A DNA stretch of 51,957 nucleotides from an uncultured Lachnospiraceae bacterium (GTDB taxonomy: Bacteria > Bacillota > Clostridia > Lachnospirales > Lachnospiraceae). A model generated the notes under the pieces. It was not told where the DNA came from. It ran no database searches and saw only the letters and a program-made list of their open reading frames with translations. Positions 8,780 through 17,510 of this stretch are shown in pieces. How positions within the stretch are numbered: the first letter of the stretch is position 1; the number at the start of each line of letters is the position of its first letter. The translations under genes and the position numbers were made by a program. Location: positions 1 to 51,957 of the forward strand of contig CAJURH010000018.1 in assembly GCA_910588775.1 (NCBI GenBank), in the 5' to 3' direction.

Positions 8780-8809
8780 ATTATACTTGATATATATATA
8801 GGCTGTCAA
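8780..8809 (-). promoter_or_regulatory. Promoter of the FIST-chemoreceptor operon
   Basis: TTGACA (8804-8809), 18-nt spacer made largely of alternating TA, TATAAT (8780-8785), minus strand. It diverges from the aminotransferase promoter about 50 nt away. Confidence 0.75.
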
Positions 8810-8856
8810 CGGTTAAACAGTTATTTTCGCCTGCATGCCTCTTCCTTGTGAAAGAA

Positions 8857-8885
8857 TTGACAAGCCCACAAATGATTGCTAAAAT
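8857..8885 (+). promoter_or_regulatory. Promoter of the PatB/MalY aminotransferase gene
   Basis: TTGACA (8857-8862), 17-nt spacer, TAAAAT (8880-8885), 38 nt before the start codon on the plus strand. Confidence 0.75.
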
Positions 8886-8923
8886 TAAAGATAATCACCC
8901 ATAAGGAAAAGGAAGAGATGCCA

Positions 8924-10135
8924 ATGAAATATGATTTTACATCAATTATGGACCGCCATGGCAAAGACGCCCTGGCCGTAGACATTTTGGGAAGCGGGAT
9001 GGCGTCCGCGCCAGATTTACCCAAAGAAGGTTTTGACCCAATCCCCATGTGGGTGGCCGACATGAATTTTCCCACGGTCCCCACCGTCCAGGAAACCATT
9101 ATACAGCGGGCGAAACACCCAGCTTTCGGCTATTTCCTGCCCACCGAAGAATATCACCAGTCCATCATCCAATGGCAGGCACGCCGAAACGGAGTTCAAA
9201 ACCTGACGGCCGAATGCATCGGGTATGAAAACGGAGTTTTGGGAGGCGTTATTTCCGCACTCACCGCATTTGCCGCGCCCGGTGACAAAGTTCTGCTGCA
9301 TACCCCCGCTTATGTTGGATTTACCGCAAGCCTGAAAAACAACGGCTACGAGATTATCCACAGCCCTCTGAAAAAAGACAAAGACGGCGTATGGCGCATG
9401 GATTACCAAGATATGGATAGCAAGCTAAAAGCTGAACATATCCATGTGGCGATTTTTTGCAGCCCTCATAATCCCTGCGGCCGGGTATGGGAACGCCAGG
9501 AAATTGAACAGGCCATGGAAATATACCGCCAAAACCATTGTCTCGTAATTTCCGACGAAATCTGGTCCGACATTCTTCTAAACGGACATAAACACATCCC
9601 TGTCCAGTCCGTCAGTGAAGACGCCCGAAACCGCACCGCTGCTTTCTACGCGCCCAGCAAAACCTTCAATCTGGCCGGCCTGGTGGGCAGTTACCATATT
9701 ATTTATAACCCCTACCTGCGTGACCGGATACTCGCCAAAGGCAGCAAATCTCACTACAACAACATGAATGTCCTATCCATGCACGCACTCATCGGCGCCT
9801 ACCGCCCGGAAGGCCATCAATGGGTGGATGAATTGTGCCAGACATTGAGCAAAAACGCCAATTTCGCCTGCCAGTATATTGCCGAGCATTTTCCCGGCAT
9901 ACAAGTTAGCAAGCCGGAAGGGACGTACATGCTGTTTCTGGACTGCGCCAAATGGTGCGAATCTAACAATCAGACCCTTGATCAACTGCTGAAAGCCGGA
10001 TGGGATGTGGGCGTAGCCTGGCAGGATGGGCGGATTTTCCACGGCTCTTGCGCCATCCGCATGAACCTGGCGCTGCCTTTTAGCCGGGTAGAGGAAGCCT
10101 TTCGGCGGTTAAGCCGTTACGTCTTTAATGTTTAG
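8924..10135 (+). CDS. PatB/MalY-family PLP-dependent C-S lyase (cystathionine beta-lyase type)
   Basis: 403 residues, fold type I aminotransferase. The PLP lysine is K246 in APSKTFNLAGL, and D211 in ISDEIWSDI binds the pyridine nitrogen. The opening (PMWVADMNF) and the CSPHNPCGRVW stretch match the PatB/MalY subgroup, which mostly cleave C-S bonds of cystathionine or other S-conjugated amino acids, giving a thiol, pyruvate and ammonia. Start chosen at 8924 with AAGGAAAAGGAAG upstream; an ATG two codons earlier is possible. The 3' end overlaps the convergent DUF3783 gene by about 11 bases. Whether it acts in methionine synthesis or cysteine-conjugate breakdown is open. Confidence 0.88.
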   Translation: MKYDFTSIMDRHGKDALAVDILGSGMASAPDLPKEGFDPIPMWVADMNFPTVPTVQETIIQRAKHPAFGYFLPTEEYHQSIIQWQARRNGVQNLTAECIGYENGVLGGVISALTAFAAPGDKVLLHTPAYVGFTASLKNNGYEIIHSPLKKDKDGVWRMDYQDMDSKLKAEHIHVAIFCSPHNPCGRVWERQEIEQAMEIYRQNHCLVISDEIWSDILLNGHKHIPVQSVSEDARNRTAAFYAPSKTFNLAGLVGSYHIIYNPYLRDRILAKGSKSHYNNMNVLSMHALIGAYRPEGHQWVDELCQTLSKNANFACQYIAEHFPGIQVSKPEGTYMLFLDCAKWCESNNQTLDQLLKAGWDVGVAWQDGRIFHGSCAIRMNLALPFSRVEEAFRRLSRYVFNV

Positions 10136-10532
10136 ATTTTCCCTGCGCCATCATCTCATGTTCCGCGCGAATTTCCTCATAGAGCTGATAGAAGCTCCAT
10201 GCACAGTTACTTTCCGTAAGCACCGCCTTTAACGCCACCGTTGCTTTGGATTTTCGCAGTTGCTTTAAAAGCGCATCCAGCCGACTGTTGCTGAACCCAT
10301 GCAAAAGCAGCATTTCCTCTGGAATCACTGGAAGAGCCTCTCCCTGTTCTTGCGGCTGAGGCTCTTCGCCAAATCCCTCCAGCCCTGCCAGATAACCCAC
10401 TTTCTGATTTACCTGCTCAGGCCCAATGTTCCGAATCCGTACCCCCATACACACCAACGCGCCCTTTAACAGCCGGGTTTTGTCCGACTTTTCCGGGCTA
10501 TAATACAATACCATTTCTCTCGCTGCCGCCAT
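10125..10532 (-). CDS. DUF3783-like small protein
   Basis: 135 residues, cytoplasmic. The core PEEMLLLHGFSNSRLDALLKQLRKSKATVALKAVLTESN matches the DUF3783 pattern of Clostridia; function unknown. The ATG at 10532 has GGAGG 9 nt upstream, and the stop codon of the DNA glycosylase lies between the two, so the genes are tightly coupled. It is the last gene of the degV-argS-larBC run, and its 3' end overlaps the convergent aminotransferase gene. Confidence 0.7.
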   Translation of the reverse strand: MAAAREMVLYYSPEKSDKTRLLKGALVCMGVRIRNIGPEQVNQKVGYLAGLEGFGEEPQPQEQGEALPVIPEEMLLLHGFSNSRLDALLKQLRKSKATVALKAVLTESNCAWSFYQLYEEIRAEHEMMAQGKSKH

Positions 10533-10536
10533 CGCC

Positions 10537-11352
10537 TTATTCCTCCGTTCCAAACAATTCATAGTAAAACGCATACTGCTGAAGAATCCCCGCGAACCCT
10601 GCATACTGCTCAAAAGGAAAGCCATCTGGATACCGTTTCAGCGTATCCTGGATGTGCGTGTCAACTGGGAAAGCTTCTATATTATGAAGGGCGAACAAGC
10701 TGATGCAGTCTGCCACCTTCTCTCCCACGCCGCACAATTTCAACAGTTGTACCTTGGCTCCCGCATAATCCATCGAAAATAAATCATCCAGATTCACCTG
10801 GCCGTCCCGGACCATCCGCGCCGTCTTCTGAATATAAGGCGCCCGGTAGCCCAGACCGCAGCCACGCAGGGTCTCTTCCGATGCCTGGGCCAAAACCAGA
10901 GAAGTTGGAAACATATCATAAGCTTTCCCCCGAAAATCCACGCCCTTTTCGCCAAATTCCCGACACAACGCGGCCACGCATTTTCGAATTCTGGGAATAT
11001 TATTCCTCTGGGAAATGATAAACGTCACAATCATTTCCCAGAGTTCCTGCCGCAAAATCCGGATTCCGCCGCCCAGCCGGGCCGCCGCCTGCAAATACGC
11101 ATCCTCTGGGTCAATGGAGCGCTTAACGCTTCCGTAATCCGTATTCAGATCAAAATAATCCCGCCAGATTTCCTCAAATTCCCTTTCTGTACAGGAAAAA
11201 CACACTTCCATCCCCCGTTGCTTTACCTCCAGGTATTTTCCATAAGCGGTGACAGCGTATGTATCCTCCGAAAGCGGCTCCATCCGAAAGCACTGTCCAG
11301 AACGGCAGATCTGGCCCAAGTCAAAATCTTCAACCTGTTTTTTCACCGTCAT
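10537..11352 (-). CDS. 8-oxoguanine DNA glycosylase/lyase (OGG1 type)
   Basis: 271 residues: an OGG N-terminal domain (1-~110) and an HhH-GPD glycosylase domain. The helix-hairpin-helix reads CGVGEKVADCISL, with catalytic K212, followed by PVDTHIQ with D231; the GLGYRAPYI stretch also fits OGG1-like enzymes. The enzyme removes 8-oxoguanine and nicks the strand by its lyase activity, protecting against oxidative mutation. It lies 12 nt downstream of larC and directly upstream of the DUF3783 gene. The ribosome site is weak (GGTAAAAGAAG), so its translation may depend on upstream genes. Confidence 0.9.
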   Translation of the reverse strand: MTVKKQVEDFDLGQICRSGQCFRMEPLSEDTYAVTAYGKYLEVKQRGMEVCFSCTEREFEEIWRDYFDLNTDYGSVKRSIDPEDAYLQAAARLGGGIRILRQELWEMIVTFIISQRNNIPRIRKCVAALCREFGEKGVDFRGKAYDMFPTSLVLAQASEETLRGCGLGYRAPYIQKTARMVRDGQVNLDDLFSMDYAGAKVQLLKLCGVGEKVADCISLFALHNIEAFPVDTHIQDTLKRYPDGFPFEQYAGFAGILQQYAFYYELFGTEE

Positions 11353-11364
11353 CTTCTTTTACCA

Positions 11365-12627
11365 TCACTCCCGCTCTTGTTGGCCAGCCGCCTGCATCAC
11401 CGTTTGGTTCGCCTGCTCATAGGGCAGTCCATGCTCTCTGGCCAGCCGGGCGACGCTTTCATATTCCGGGTATATGAAGTGACCAGAACTGCCGCTGCAT
11501 ACTTTTACCTGCGCTTTTCCCAAGGGCGTATCTATTTCTTTCACTTCCCGCCGCATGACTGTCCGTTCCACCTGCATCCTGCGAATCCCTATGGTAGTGG
11601 TCTCCTGGAAAATGATTTCCTCCAGCTTAAGTCTGTCTTTCGCATCGCAGATTACATTTAACTGGTAGGCCGGACGATTTTTCTTCATATATACAGGCGT
11701 ATAGTAAACATCCCTGGCCCCCATCTGGAACAGACGCTCCATGGCGTAGCCCAGCCTTTCCCCAGTGCAGTCGTCGATGTTCGCCTCCAGTTTGCACACT
11801 GTATCAGTTTCTGTCTTCATTTCCTCTGACTCCAAAATCATTGCCCGCAAAATGCCTGCACAGGCATAGTCCCGCTTGCCCGCGCCCAGCCCCGTCTTCT
11901 TCACCGTGAATCTCTCGGGCAACTCCCCGGCAGTGCGAATAGCCGCCGCAATGGCCGCCCCGGTGGGCGTCACCAGTTCCCCTTCCACCTGGGTGATTCT
12001 AAGGGGCAGTCCATGTTCCTGCGCAATATTCAACACAGCCGGTACGGGAACTGGCAAAATTCCATGCTGACAGCGCACAGTCCCTACACCCTCACACAGC
12101 CAGGGAATGACCGCCTCTGTCACGTCCAGGTTGTCCAGGCATACAGCCGCACTCAACACATCCACAACGGAATCCACCGCACCCACTTCATGAAAATGCA
12201 CCTGTTCCAGAGAAACTCCATGCGCTTTGGCCTCCGCCAGGGCCAGCACGCGAAAAATCTTCTCCGCCAAACTTTTCGCCCGCGCAGACATGTCCGCCTG
12301 ACGAATGATTTCCAAAATTTCTAAAAGCCCCCGGTGGGCGTGTCCATGGCCTCCCCCATGACCGGATGCCGCTTGATGCATAGCCCCATGCAGATAATCC
12401 ATGTCATGGTCATGATTTTCATGCTCAGCGTCCAATTTAACCAGAAAATCACAGGCATCCAACCCACTTTTTTTCACCCGGGAAATGCAGATCTCAAACC
12501 CGTCCACCGGAAGACTTTCCAGCGCCTTTCTTAAAACCCGTTCATCCGCGCCCAAATCCAAAAGGGCCGCCACGGTCATATCGCCGCTGATTCCGGACGC
12601 GCATTCCAAATACAATGTTTTACCCAT
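11365..12627 (-). CDS. larC: LarC, nickel-insertion protein for the Ni-pincer cofactor
   Basis: 420 residues of the DUF111/LarC family. The N-terminal LECASGISGDM motif, the His-rich HENHDHDMDYLHGAMHQAASGHGG segment (~75-98, likely metal binding) and the C-terminal domain with the CKLEANIDDCTGE motif are present. LarC uses CTP to insert nickel into the thiolated pyridinium pincer nucleotide. In Lactobacillus plantarum larC needs a ribosomal frameshift; here one continuous frame encodes it. The ATG at 12627 has AAAGGG 8 nt upstream; starts at 12633 or 12636 are possible. It overlaps or abuts larB. Neither larE nor larA lies nearby. Confidence 0.92.
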   Translation of the reverse strand: MGKTLYLECASGISGDMTVAALLDLGADERVLRKALESLPVDGFEICISRVKKSGLDACDFLVKLDAEHENHDHDMDYLHGAMHQAASGHGGGHGHAHRGLLEILEIIRQADMSARAKSLAEKIFRVLALAEAKAHGVSLEQVHFHEVGAVDSVVDVLSAAVCLDNLDVTEAVIPWLCEGVGTVRCQHGILPVPVPAVLNIAQEHGLPLRITQVEGELVTPTGAAIAAAIRTAGELPERFTVKKTGLGAGKRDYACAGILRAMILESEEMKTETDTVCKLEANIDDCTGERLGYAMERLFQMGARDVYYTPVYMKKNRPAYQLNVICDAKDRLKLEEIIFQETTTIGIRRMQVERTVMRREVKEIDTPLGKAQVKVCSGSSGHFIYPEYESVARLAREHGLPYEQANQTVMQAAGQQERE

Positions 12628-12632
12628 TTTCA

Positions 12633-13376
12633 TCACCCTTTCGCCATTCGGTTAATCTGAGTCGCCAGATACCCGGCGCCGTAGCCGTTGTCAATATTTA
12701 CCGTTGCAATCCCATTGGCGCAGGAATTGATCATGGTAAGCAGCGCTGACAAACCGTGGAAACTGGCGCCGTAGCCCACAGAAGTTGGCACCGCAATCAC
12801 CGGCTTATCCACCAGGCCTCCCAGCACGCTGGCCAGCGCCCCTTCCATCCCGGCCACCGCCACAATGCAGTTGGCCTCCTGAATGACTTCCAGACTGGAA
12901 AACAACCGGTGAATCCCGCTTACGCCCACATCGAACACCCGCTGCACGCGGGAACCAAAAAATTCCGCCGTCTGAGCGGCTTCCTCCGCCACCGGGATAT
13001 CCGCTGTGCCAGCCGTGCAGACCGCTATCAGACCTTCCCGCGCTTTTCCATGCTTTTCAATCTTGATAATACGAGAAAGCGGATCATACTGGACCTGGGG
13101 AAAGGTCTCCCGCAGCAACTCATACTGACTCTGGGAAGCGCGGGTGCCAAACGCTTCCCCGTGCTCCTCATAGAGCTTTCCGAAAATATGGAGCAGATGC
13201 ACATCCGCTTTCCCACTGCAGAAAATCACTTCTGGAAAACCGGAACGCACTTCCCGGTGGGTGTCCAGTTTGGCATAGCCCATTTCCTGAAACGGCTCCC
13301 TGCGAAAAAACTTTTCCGCCTCCTCCACCGTCATCTCCCCGCTTTGCACCTTTTTCAAAATCTCCCTGGTCTCCAA
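12633..13376 (-). CDS. larB: LarB, pyridinium-3,5-biscarboxylic acid mononucleotide synthase
   Basis: 247 residues. The C-terminal two thirds is an AIR-carboxylase-like domain (VAVAGMEGALASVLGGLVDKPVIAVPTSVGYG), the N-terminus a short helical region typical of LarB. LarB carboxylates and hydrolyses nicotinic acid adenine dinucleotide in the first step of the Ni-pincer cofactor pathway; the Cys in INSCANGIATVNID is a good candidate for the cysteine used in catalysis. The start is TTG at 13376, nine nt after AGAGGATG, which overlaps the argS stop codon. It is followed by larC in overlapping frame. Confidence 0.92.
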   Translation of the reverse strand: METREILKKVQSGEMTVEEAEKFFRREPFQEMGYAKLDTHREVRSGFPEVIFCSGKADVHLLHIFGKLYEEHGEAFGTRASQSQYELLRETFPQVQYDPLSRIIKIEKHGKAREGLIAVCTAGTADIPVAEEAAQTAEFFGSRVQRVFDVGVSGIHRLFSSLEVIQEANCIVAVAGMEGALASVLGGLVDKPVIAVPTSVGYGASFHGLSALLTMINSCANGIATVNIDNGYGAGYLATQINRMAKG

Positions 13377-13379
13377 GCC

Positions 13380-15146
13380 CTACATCCTCTCCGGCGCCGA
13401 AAAGCCCAGCAAATCAATACTGACCTCCAGCGTCTGCCTGGTCAGGGACAGAAGCTGAATCCAGGAACTCTTCTGCGCCTGATCTTCTTCGCTCAATATT
13501 TTCGTCTCATGATAAAACCGATTAAACGCATTGGCCAGCCCATATAAATAGGAGCAAACTTTATGGGGCACTTTCTCCTCAAAAGCGCTTTCCACCGCCG
13601 CCGCAAAATTGGTCAGCTCTAACATCAACGCCTTCTCGCTCTCACAGGCGGGAACCTGTAGGCTGCCCTGACGCAAATCGCCCCCCTCTTCCTGGTAGCG
13701 GTTCAAAATAGATTTGATCCGCACAATGGTATAGAGCAGATATGGTCCCGTGTCCCCCTCAAATGAAGTGAAACGATCTGTATCAAAGACATAATCTTTG
13801 GTGGCTTGATTGGACAAATCCCCGTATTTGATGGCGGAAAGACCCACGATCTGCGCTGTTTCGCGGGCATTTTCCGCTTTCACGCTGCGGTTGTCCACGA
13901 TTTTCTGATACATCTCCTCACAGATGTCGTTCATCAGCTCTTCCAGACGCATCACGCCCCCCTGACGGGTTTTAAATGGCTTGCCGTCTTTGCCGTTCAT
14001 GGTGCCAAAGCCAAGGAAGGAAAGCTGTGTACCCTCTTCCACCAAATGGGTTTTCCTGGCGCAGCGGAATACCTGGGTAAAATACAGTTCCTGGCGCTTA
14101 TCCACCACATAGAGAATTTCATCGGGATGGAAAAGCTTCATGCGCTCCACAATAGTGGCCAAATCTGTGGTGTTATATAGGGAGGCTCCGTCGGATTTCA
14201 AAATCATGCATGGGGGAATTTCCTTGGCGTCCCCTTCCTCTTTTACATCCACCACAAGCGCCCCCTGATCCAAGTGCGCATAGCCTTTTTCTTTCAGATA
14301 CTCCACCATATCCGGAATATAGGGCTGTGCATCGGACTCTTTTTTCCATAAATCAAAAGTAACTTGGAGCCTTTCATAATTTTTCTTCAAGTCCGCCATG
14401 GATACCTGCAGAATATGGTTCCACAGCGCGTGATACCCAGGCTTTCCCTGCTGGAGCAAATGGGTGGCCTCCATAGCCTCTTCCTTATATGCCTCATCTT
14501 CCTTAGACCGGGCGCTGGCCGCCGGATAAATCTCTTCCAATTCCCCAATGGTAAAAGGCGCCTCCTGGGGATACGGCCCTTCAAAACCCTCCTGGAAGTA
14601 AACCAAATCCGGACTGCGATGTTTTAACTCGGTGATAATCAGCCCCATCTGAAGTCCCCAGTCCCCCAGATGCACATCGCCAATCACTTTATGACCCAGA
14701 AAACGCCCCAGCCGCTTCATGCTCTCCCCAATAATCGCCGAACGCAGATGCCCCACATGCAGAGGCTTGGCCACGTTGGGTCCGCCGTAATCAATCAGGA
14801 TAGTCTTAGGTTCTTGCGCCTTCTCCACGGACAAATGCTCGTCCGCCGCCATTTCTTTCAGAAAAGAAACCAAAAACTCTGGATTGACTTTCAAATTGAT
14901 AAATCCAGGGCCAACCGCTTCCGCCATTGAGAAAACGGGACTGCCCTGCAATTTCTCCACCACATCCCCGGCAATCTGCACAGGCGCCTTTTTGTACGCT
15001 TTGGCCCCCGCCATAGCCCCATTACACTGATATTCACACAAATCCGGACGATTGGAAAGGGCCACTTTTCCGTAGCCCCTGTCATATCCCGCCCTCTCAA
15101 AAGCATCGGACATCCCTTGCGTCAACCGCTCCATCCATTTTTTCAT
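13380..15146 (-). CDS. argS: Arginyl-tRNA synthetase
   Basis: 588 residues, class Ia synthetase. The nucleotide-binding motif is HVGHLRS (HIGH equivalent) in GGPNVAKPLHVGHLRSAIIG. An N-terminal tRNA-binding add-on domain precedes it, and the C-terminal DALR anticodon domain ends in the family's typical short tail (…LLGFSAPERM). It charges tRNA-Arg using ATP. The ATG at 15146 has GGAG 8 nt upstream and lies 2 nt after the degV stop; GTG and TTG codons just upstream are less likely starts. No T-box or other leader was seen, so expression probably follows the degV promoter. Confidence 0.96.
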   Translation of the reverse strand: MKKWMERLTQGMSDAFERAGYDRGYGKVALSNRPDLCEYQCNGAMAGAKAYKKAPVQIAGDVVEKLQGSPVFSMAEAVGPGFINLKVNPEFLVSFLKEMAADEHLSVEKAQEPKTILIDYGGPNVAKPLHVGHLRSAIIGESMKRLGRFLGHKVIGDVHLGDWGLQMGLIITELKHRSPDLVYFQEGFEGPYPQEAPFTIGELEEIYPAASARSKEDEAYKEEAMEATHLLQQGKPGYHALWNHILQVSMADLKKNYERLQVTFDLWKKESDAQPYIPDMVEYLKEKGYAHLDQGALVVDVKEEGDAKEIPPCMILKSDGASLYNTTDLATIVERMKLFHPDEILYVVDKRQELYFTQVFRCARKTHLVEEGTQLSFLGFGTMNGKDGKPFKTRQGGVMRLEELMNDICEEMYQKIVDNRSVKAENARETAQIVGLSAIKYGDLSNQATKDYVFDTDRFTSFEGDTGPYLLYTIVRIKSILNRYQEEGGDLRQGSLQVPACESEKALMLELTNFAAAVESAFEEKVPHKVCSYLYGLANAFNRFYHETKILSEEDQAQKSSWIQLLSLTRQTLEVSIDLLGFSAPERM

Positions 15147-15148
15147 CT

Positions 15149-16036
15149 TCAACACTCCAACCTTTCTCTACAATCCACTAATTTAGCGCCGGCCAAAGCC
15201 AAGGCGCCGTGGCCAATATGACAGGCGACGCTTAAGGAAAGCGGATCTACGATAAGAGGATATCCTGGAAAACATTCCTCCACCTCTTTCTTCCAGTCCT
15301 GCGCTTCTTCTTCATTTCCCGCATAGGCCAGCATCAATGCAAAACTACCGTCCTGAACATAGGTTGAGAAACGCGTCTGCATATCCTTTTTCATTGCTTC
15401 CAGCATAGTTTTCCTAGCCTGTTTTTTACTGCGGCATTTCGCATAAGCGTCCAGCTTCTCCCCCTGGATCTGCAACACCGGCTTTAATTTCAGCACAGCG
15501 CCAATGGCTGCCGCCGCCGGGGTAATTCTTCCACCTTTTTTCAGATATTTCAGCGTTTCCAGCGTAATGTATATGCTGGATTCCATCTTCTCTTGCTCAA
15601 GAATCTCCCGTATCCGAAGAGCGTCCTTCCCTTGCTGCGCCAGCGCCAGCGCGTCCATCACCGACTGCTTTTGCGTCACCGATATCCGCTGGTTGTTGAC
15701 CACCTGCACCCGCCCTTCGTAATCCTGGGCCAACGCCATAGCCGTCTCACAGGAAGCGCTTAAGCCGCTGGACATGGGAATATGAACCACCTGCTCATAC
15801 TCCTCTAACAATTTATCCCAGAGATCAATCACCTCGCCCGGCGAAGGCTGGGAAGTGGAAATATCCGCATCTTCCAGCAGCTTTTGATAAAATTGCTCCT
15901 GACTTAAAGTAATATCTTCATAATAAATATCTCCATCAATATAAAAAGGCATGGGCAAAACATGCACGCCCATTGCTTTACCTTCCTTTTGGGTAATTCC
16001 GCTGTTGCTGTCTGTCACAATGGCAATTTTCTTCAT
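15149..16036 (-). CDS. DegV-family fatty-acid-binding protein
   Basis: 295 residues with the DegV hallmarks: N-terminal IAIVTDSNSGI, the STSQPSPGE motif near residue 100 and HIPMSSGLSAS. Proteins of this family bind a fatty acid and, as FakB, present it to the kinase FakA for phosphorylation and entry into phospholipids. Which chain is bound cannot be told. It is the first gene of the six-gene minus-strand operon and has a clear promoter about 35-60 nt upstream and a GGAAAGGG ribosome site. No FakA gene is in the window. Confidence 0.92.
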   Translation of the reverse strand: MKKIAIVTDSNSGITQKEGKAMGVHVLPMPFYIDGDIYYEDITLSQEQFYQKLLEDADISTSQPSPGEVIDLWDKLLEEYEQVVHIPMSSGLSASCETAMALAQDYEGRVQVVNNQRISVTQKQSVMDALALAQQGKDALRIREILEQEKMESSIYITLETLKYLKKGGRITPAAAAIGAVLKLKPVLQIQGEKLDAYAKCRSKKQARKTMLEAMKKDMQTRFSTYVQDGSFALMLAYAGNEEEAQDWKKEVEECFPGYPLIVDPLSLSVACHIGHGALALAGAKLVDCRERLEC

Positions 16037-16371
16037 ATATCAATCCCTTTCCAAATCCAAGATGTTCCTATTCTACCATACCGTTTCTGATAACTCAATT
16101 AAAAAACCGATGCATCGCCGCTGCAAAGCAATATTCCTATTTTACGCTGTAATTCCAATCTTATCCAGATTAATCATACCACCCTGTAAGAAAAAGCGCA
16201 AGATTTTTGCATTTTGACTCCAGATTCTTCCACCCATGCCTATATTTTTTCTGTCGATTTTCCTATTCTTATGGTATAATAAAGACATTCCAGTCATACA
16301 TCTTTATGACGGCCCTTTTCTTTTCATAATCGTTGACGCTCTGCCTACAAGGAGGAATTTTAAAACCCACT
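16037..16371. other. Divergent intergenic region
   Basis: Holds the degV promoter (16070-16098, minus) and, for the peptidase gene, a TATAAT at 16275-16280 with only a weak -35. Otherwise AT-rich with no gene recognised. Confidence 0.6.
16070..16098 (-). promoter_or_regulatory. Promoter of the degV-argS-larBC operon
   Basis: TTGAGT (16093-16098), 17-nt spacer, TAGAAT (16070-16075), minus strand, about 35 nt before the degV start codon. Confidence 0.6.
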
Positions 16372-17454
16372 ATGAAAAAAATTTTGCCAATATTTTTCAT
16401 TGCAAGTTTTCTAAGCGCATCCAATGTGACCGCCGCTCATCTGAATCCGCAGAAAGAACCAACCTCTATTCTGGAATTGCCCATTGAAAAAACAACCATC
16501 CGCCGAACCATCATTGACTCTATAAAAAATGGTCTTTATTCCGAAAATGGCCAGACCAGATACTATAATCACGGGAATATCCACAAGGGCTTTCTGGAAT
16601 TAAACGGAGATAAATACTACTTTGACGAAAACGGGAATATGAAAACCGGATACCGGAGAATCGAAGACTCTTGTTATTACTTCGATTCTCGTGGAGTCAT
16701 GCAGACAGGTCTGGTGGAAGTCAACGCCAAAAAATATTATTTTGACGAAAAAACCGGCAAAAAACTTTTTGGTCATCATAAAATAGGCAAACACTACTAC
16801 TATTTTGATGAAAAAAGCGGCGAGATGATAACGGGTTTCCAGAACCAACCAAAAAAAGACTCCACAATTAGAACCTACTACAACGAACAAGGTCAGCTGC
16901 AAACAGGCGAATTCCAGGTTTCAAGCGTTGCGTACAAAGCTTCCCGGAAAAACGGCCAGATTTACTCTGTAAAGAACCTGGCTGGACCCATTTGTCAAAG
17001 ACCTGAACTGCCCACTGGATGCGAAATCACCTCCTGGACAATGATGGCTAATTACGCTGGCTTGGAAATCAATAAAATCCGGGCCGCAAATATTATGCCC
17101 ACAAGCGCTGACCCCAATCAAGGATTTGTGGGAAGCCCTTATTCATCTAGCGGCGGCAGTCTGGTGGTATATCCTGGCGGACTGATGACCATTACCCAGG
17201 AACATCTGGGCGGTTACATAGATATGACAAAATGCAGTTTGGAAGATATACGCAACAAATTGTGGGAAAAACATCTGGTTCTAATATGGGTGACGCGATT
17301 AGACGGTTTCGACTCCCACACGGTAGCTCTGACCGGCTACGATTCTGAAGGATTCTACTACAATGACCCATGGACTGGAGCCGAAAGCAAGCTTAGCAAT
17401 GAAGAACTGACGGAAATCTGGGAAGGAAACGGACGCCGGGCCATGTCCTACTAA
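16372..17454 (+). CDS. Secreted wall-binding-repeat protein with C39-like cysteine peptidase domain
   Basis: 360 residues. A signal peptide (1-~22) is followed by about five glucan/choline-binding-type repeats (~55-185; units such as KYYFDENGNMKTG). The C-terminal domain (~205-360) is a C39_2-type papain-like peptidase: Cys217 in LPTGCEITSWTMM, His316 in DSHTVALTGYD and Asp332 in YYNDPW form the expected triad. It is probably exported, held on the wall by the repeats, and cleaves peptides or peptidoglycan cross-links. ATG at 16372 is chosen for the signal peptide, though AAGGAGG lies unusually far upstream (about 16 nt). It converges on queA through a shared terminator. Confidence 0.85.
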   Translation: MKKILPIFFIASFLSASNVTAAHLNPQKEPTSILELPIEKTTIRRTIIDSIKNGLYSENGQTRYYNHGNIHKGFLELNGDKYYFDENGNMKTGYRRIEDSCYYFDSRGVMQTGLVEVNAKKYYFDEKTGKKLFGHHKIGKHYYYFDEKSGEMITGFQNQPKKDSTIRTYYNEQGQLQTGEFQVSSVAYKASRKNGQIYSVKNLAGPICQRPELPTGCEITSWTMMANYAGLEINKIRAANIMPTSADPNQGFVGSPYSSSGGSLVVYPGGLMTITQEHLGGYIDMTKCSLEDIRNKLWEKHLVLIWVTRLDGFDSHTVALTGYDSEGFYYNDPWTGAESKLSNEELTEIWEGNGRRAMSY

Positions 17455-17468
17455 AAAACCCAATCTGA

Positions 17469-17508
17469 AAATAAGGGACGGAAACCATCGCGCCACCGTC
17501 CCTTATTT
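17469..17508. terminator. Bidirectional terminator between peptidase gene and queA
   Basis: Perfect 13-bp stem (AAATAAGGGACGG / CCGTCCCTTATTT) with a 14-nt loop, A-rich on one side and T-rich on the other, placed between two convergent stops. Confidence 0.9.
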
Positions 17509-17510
17509 CT

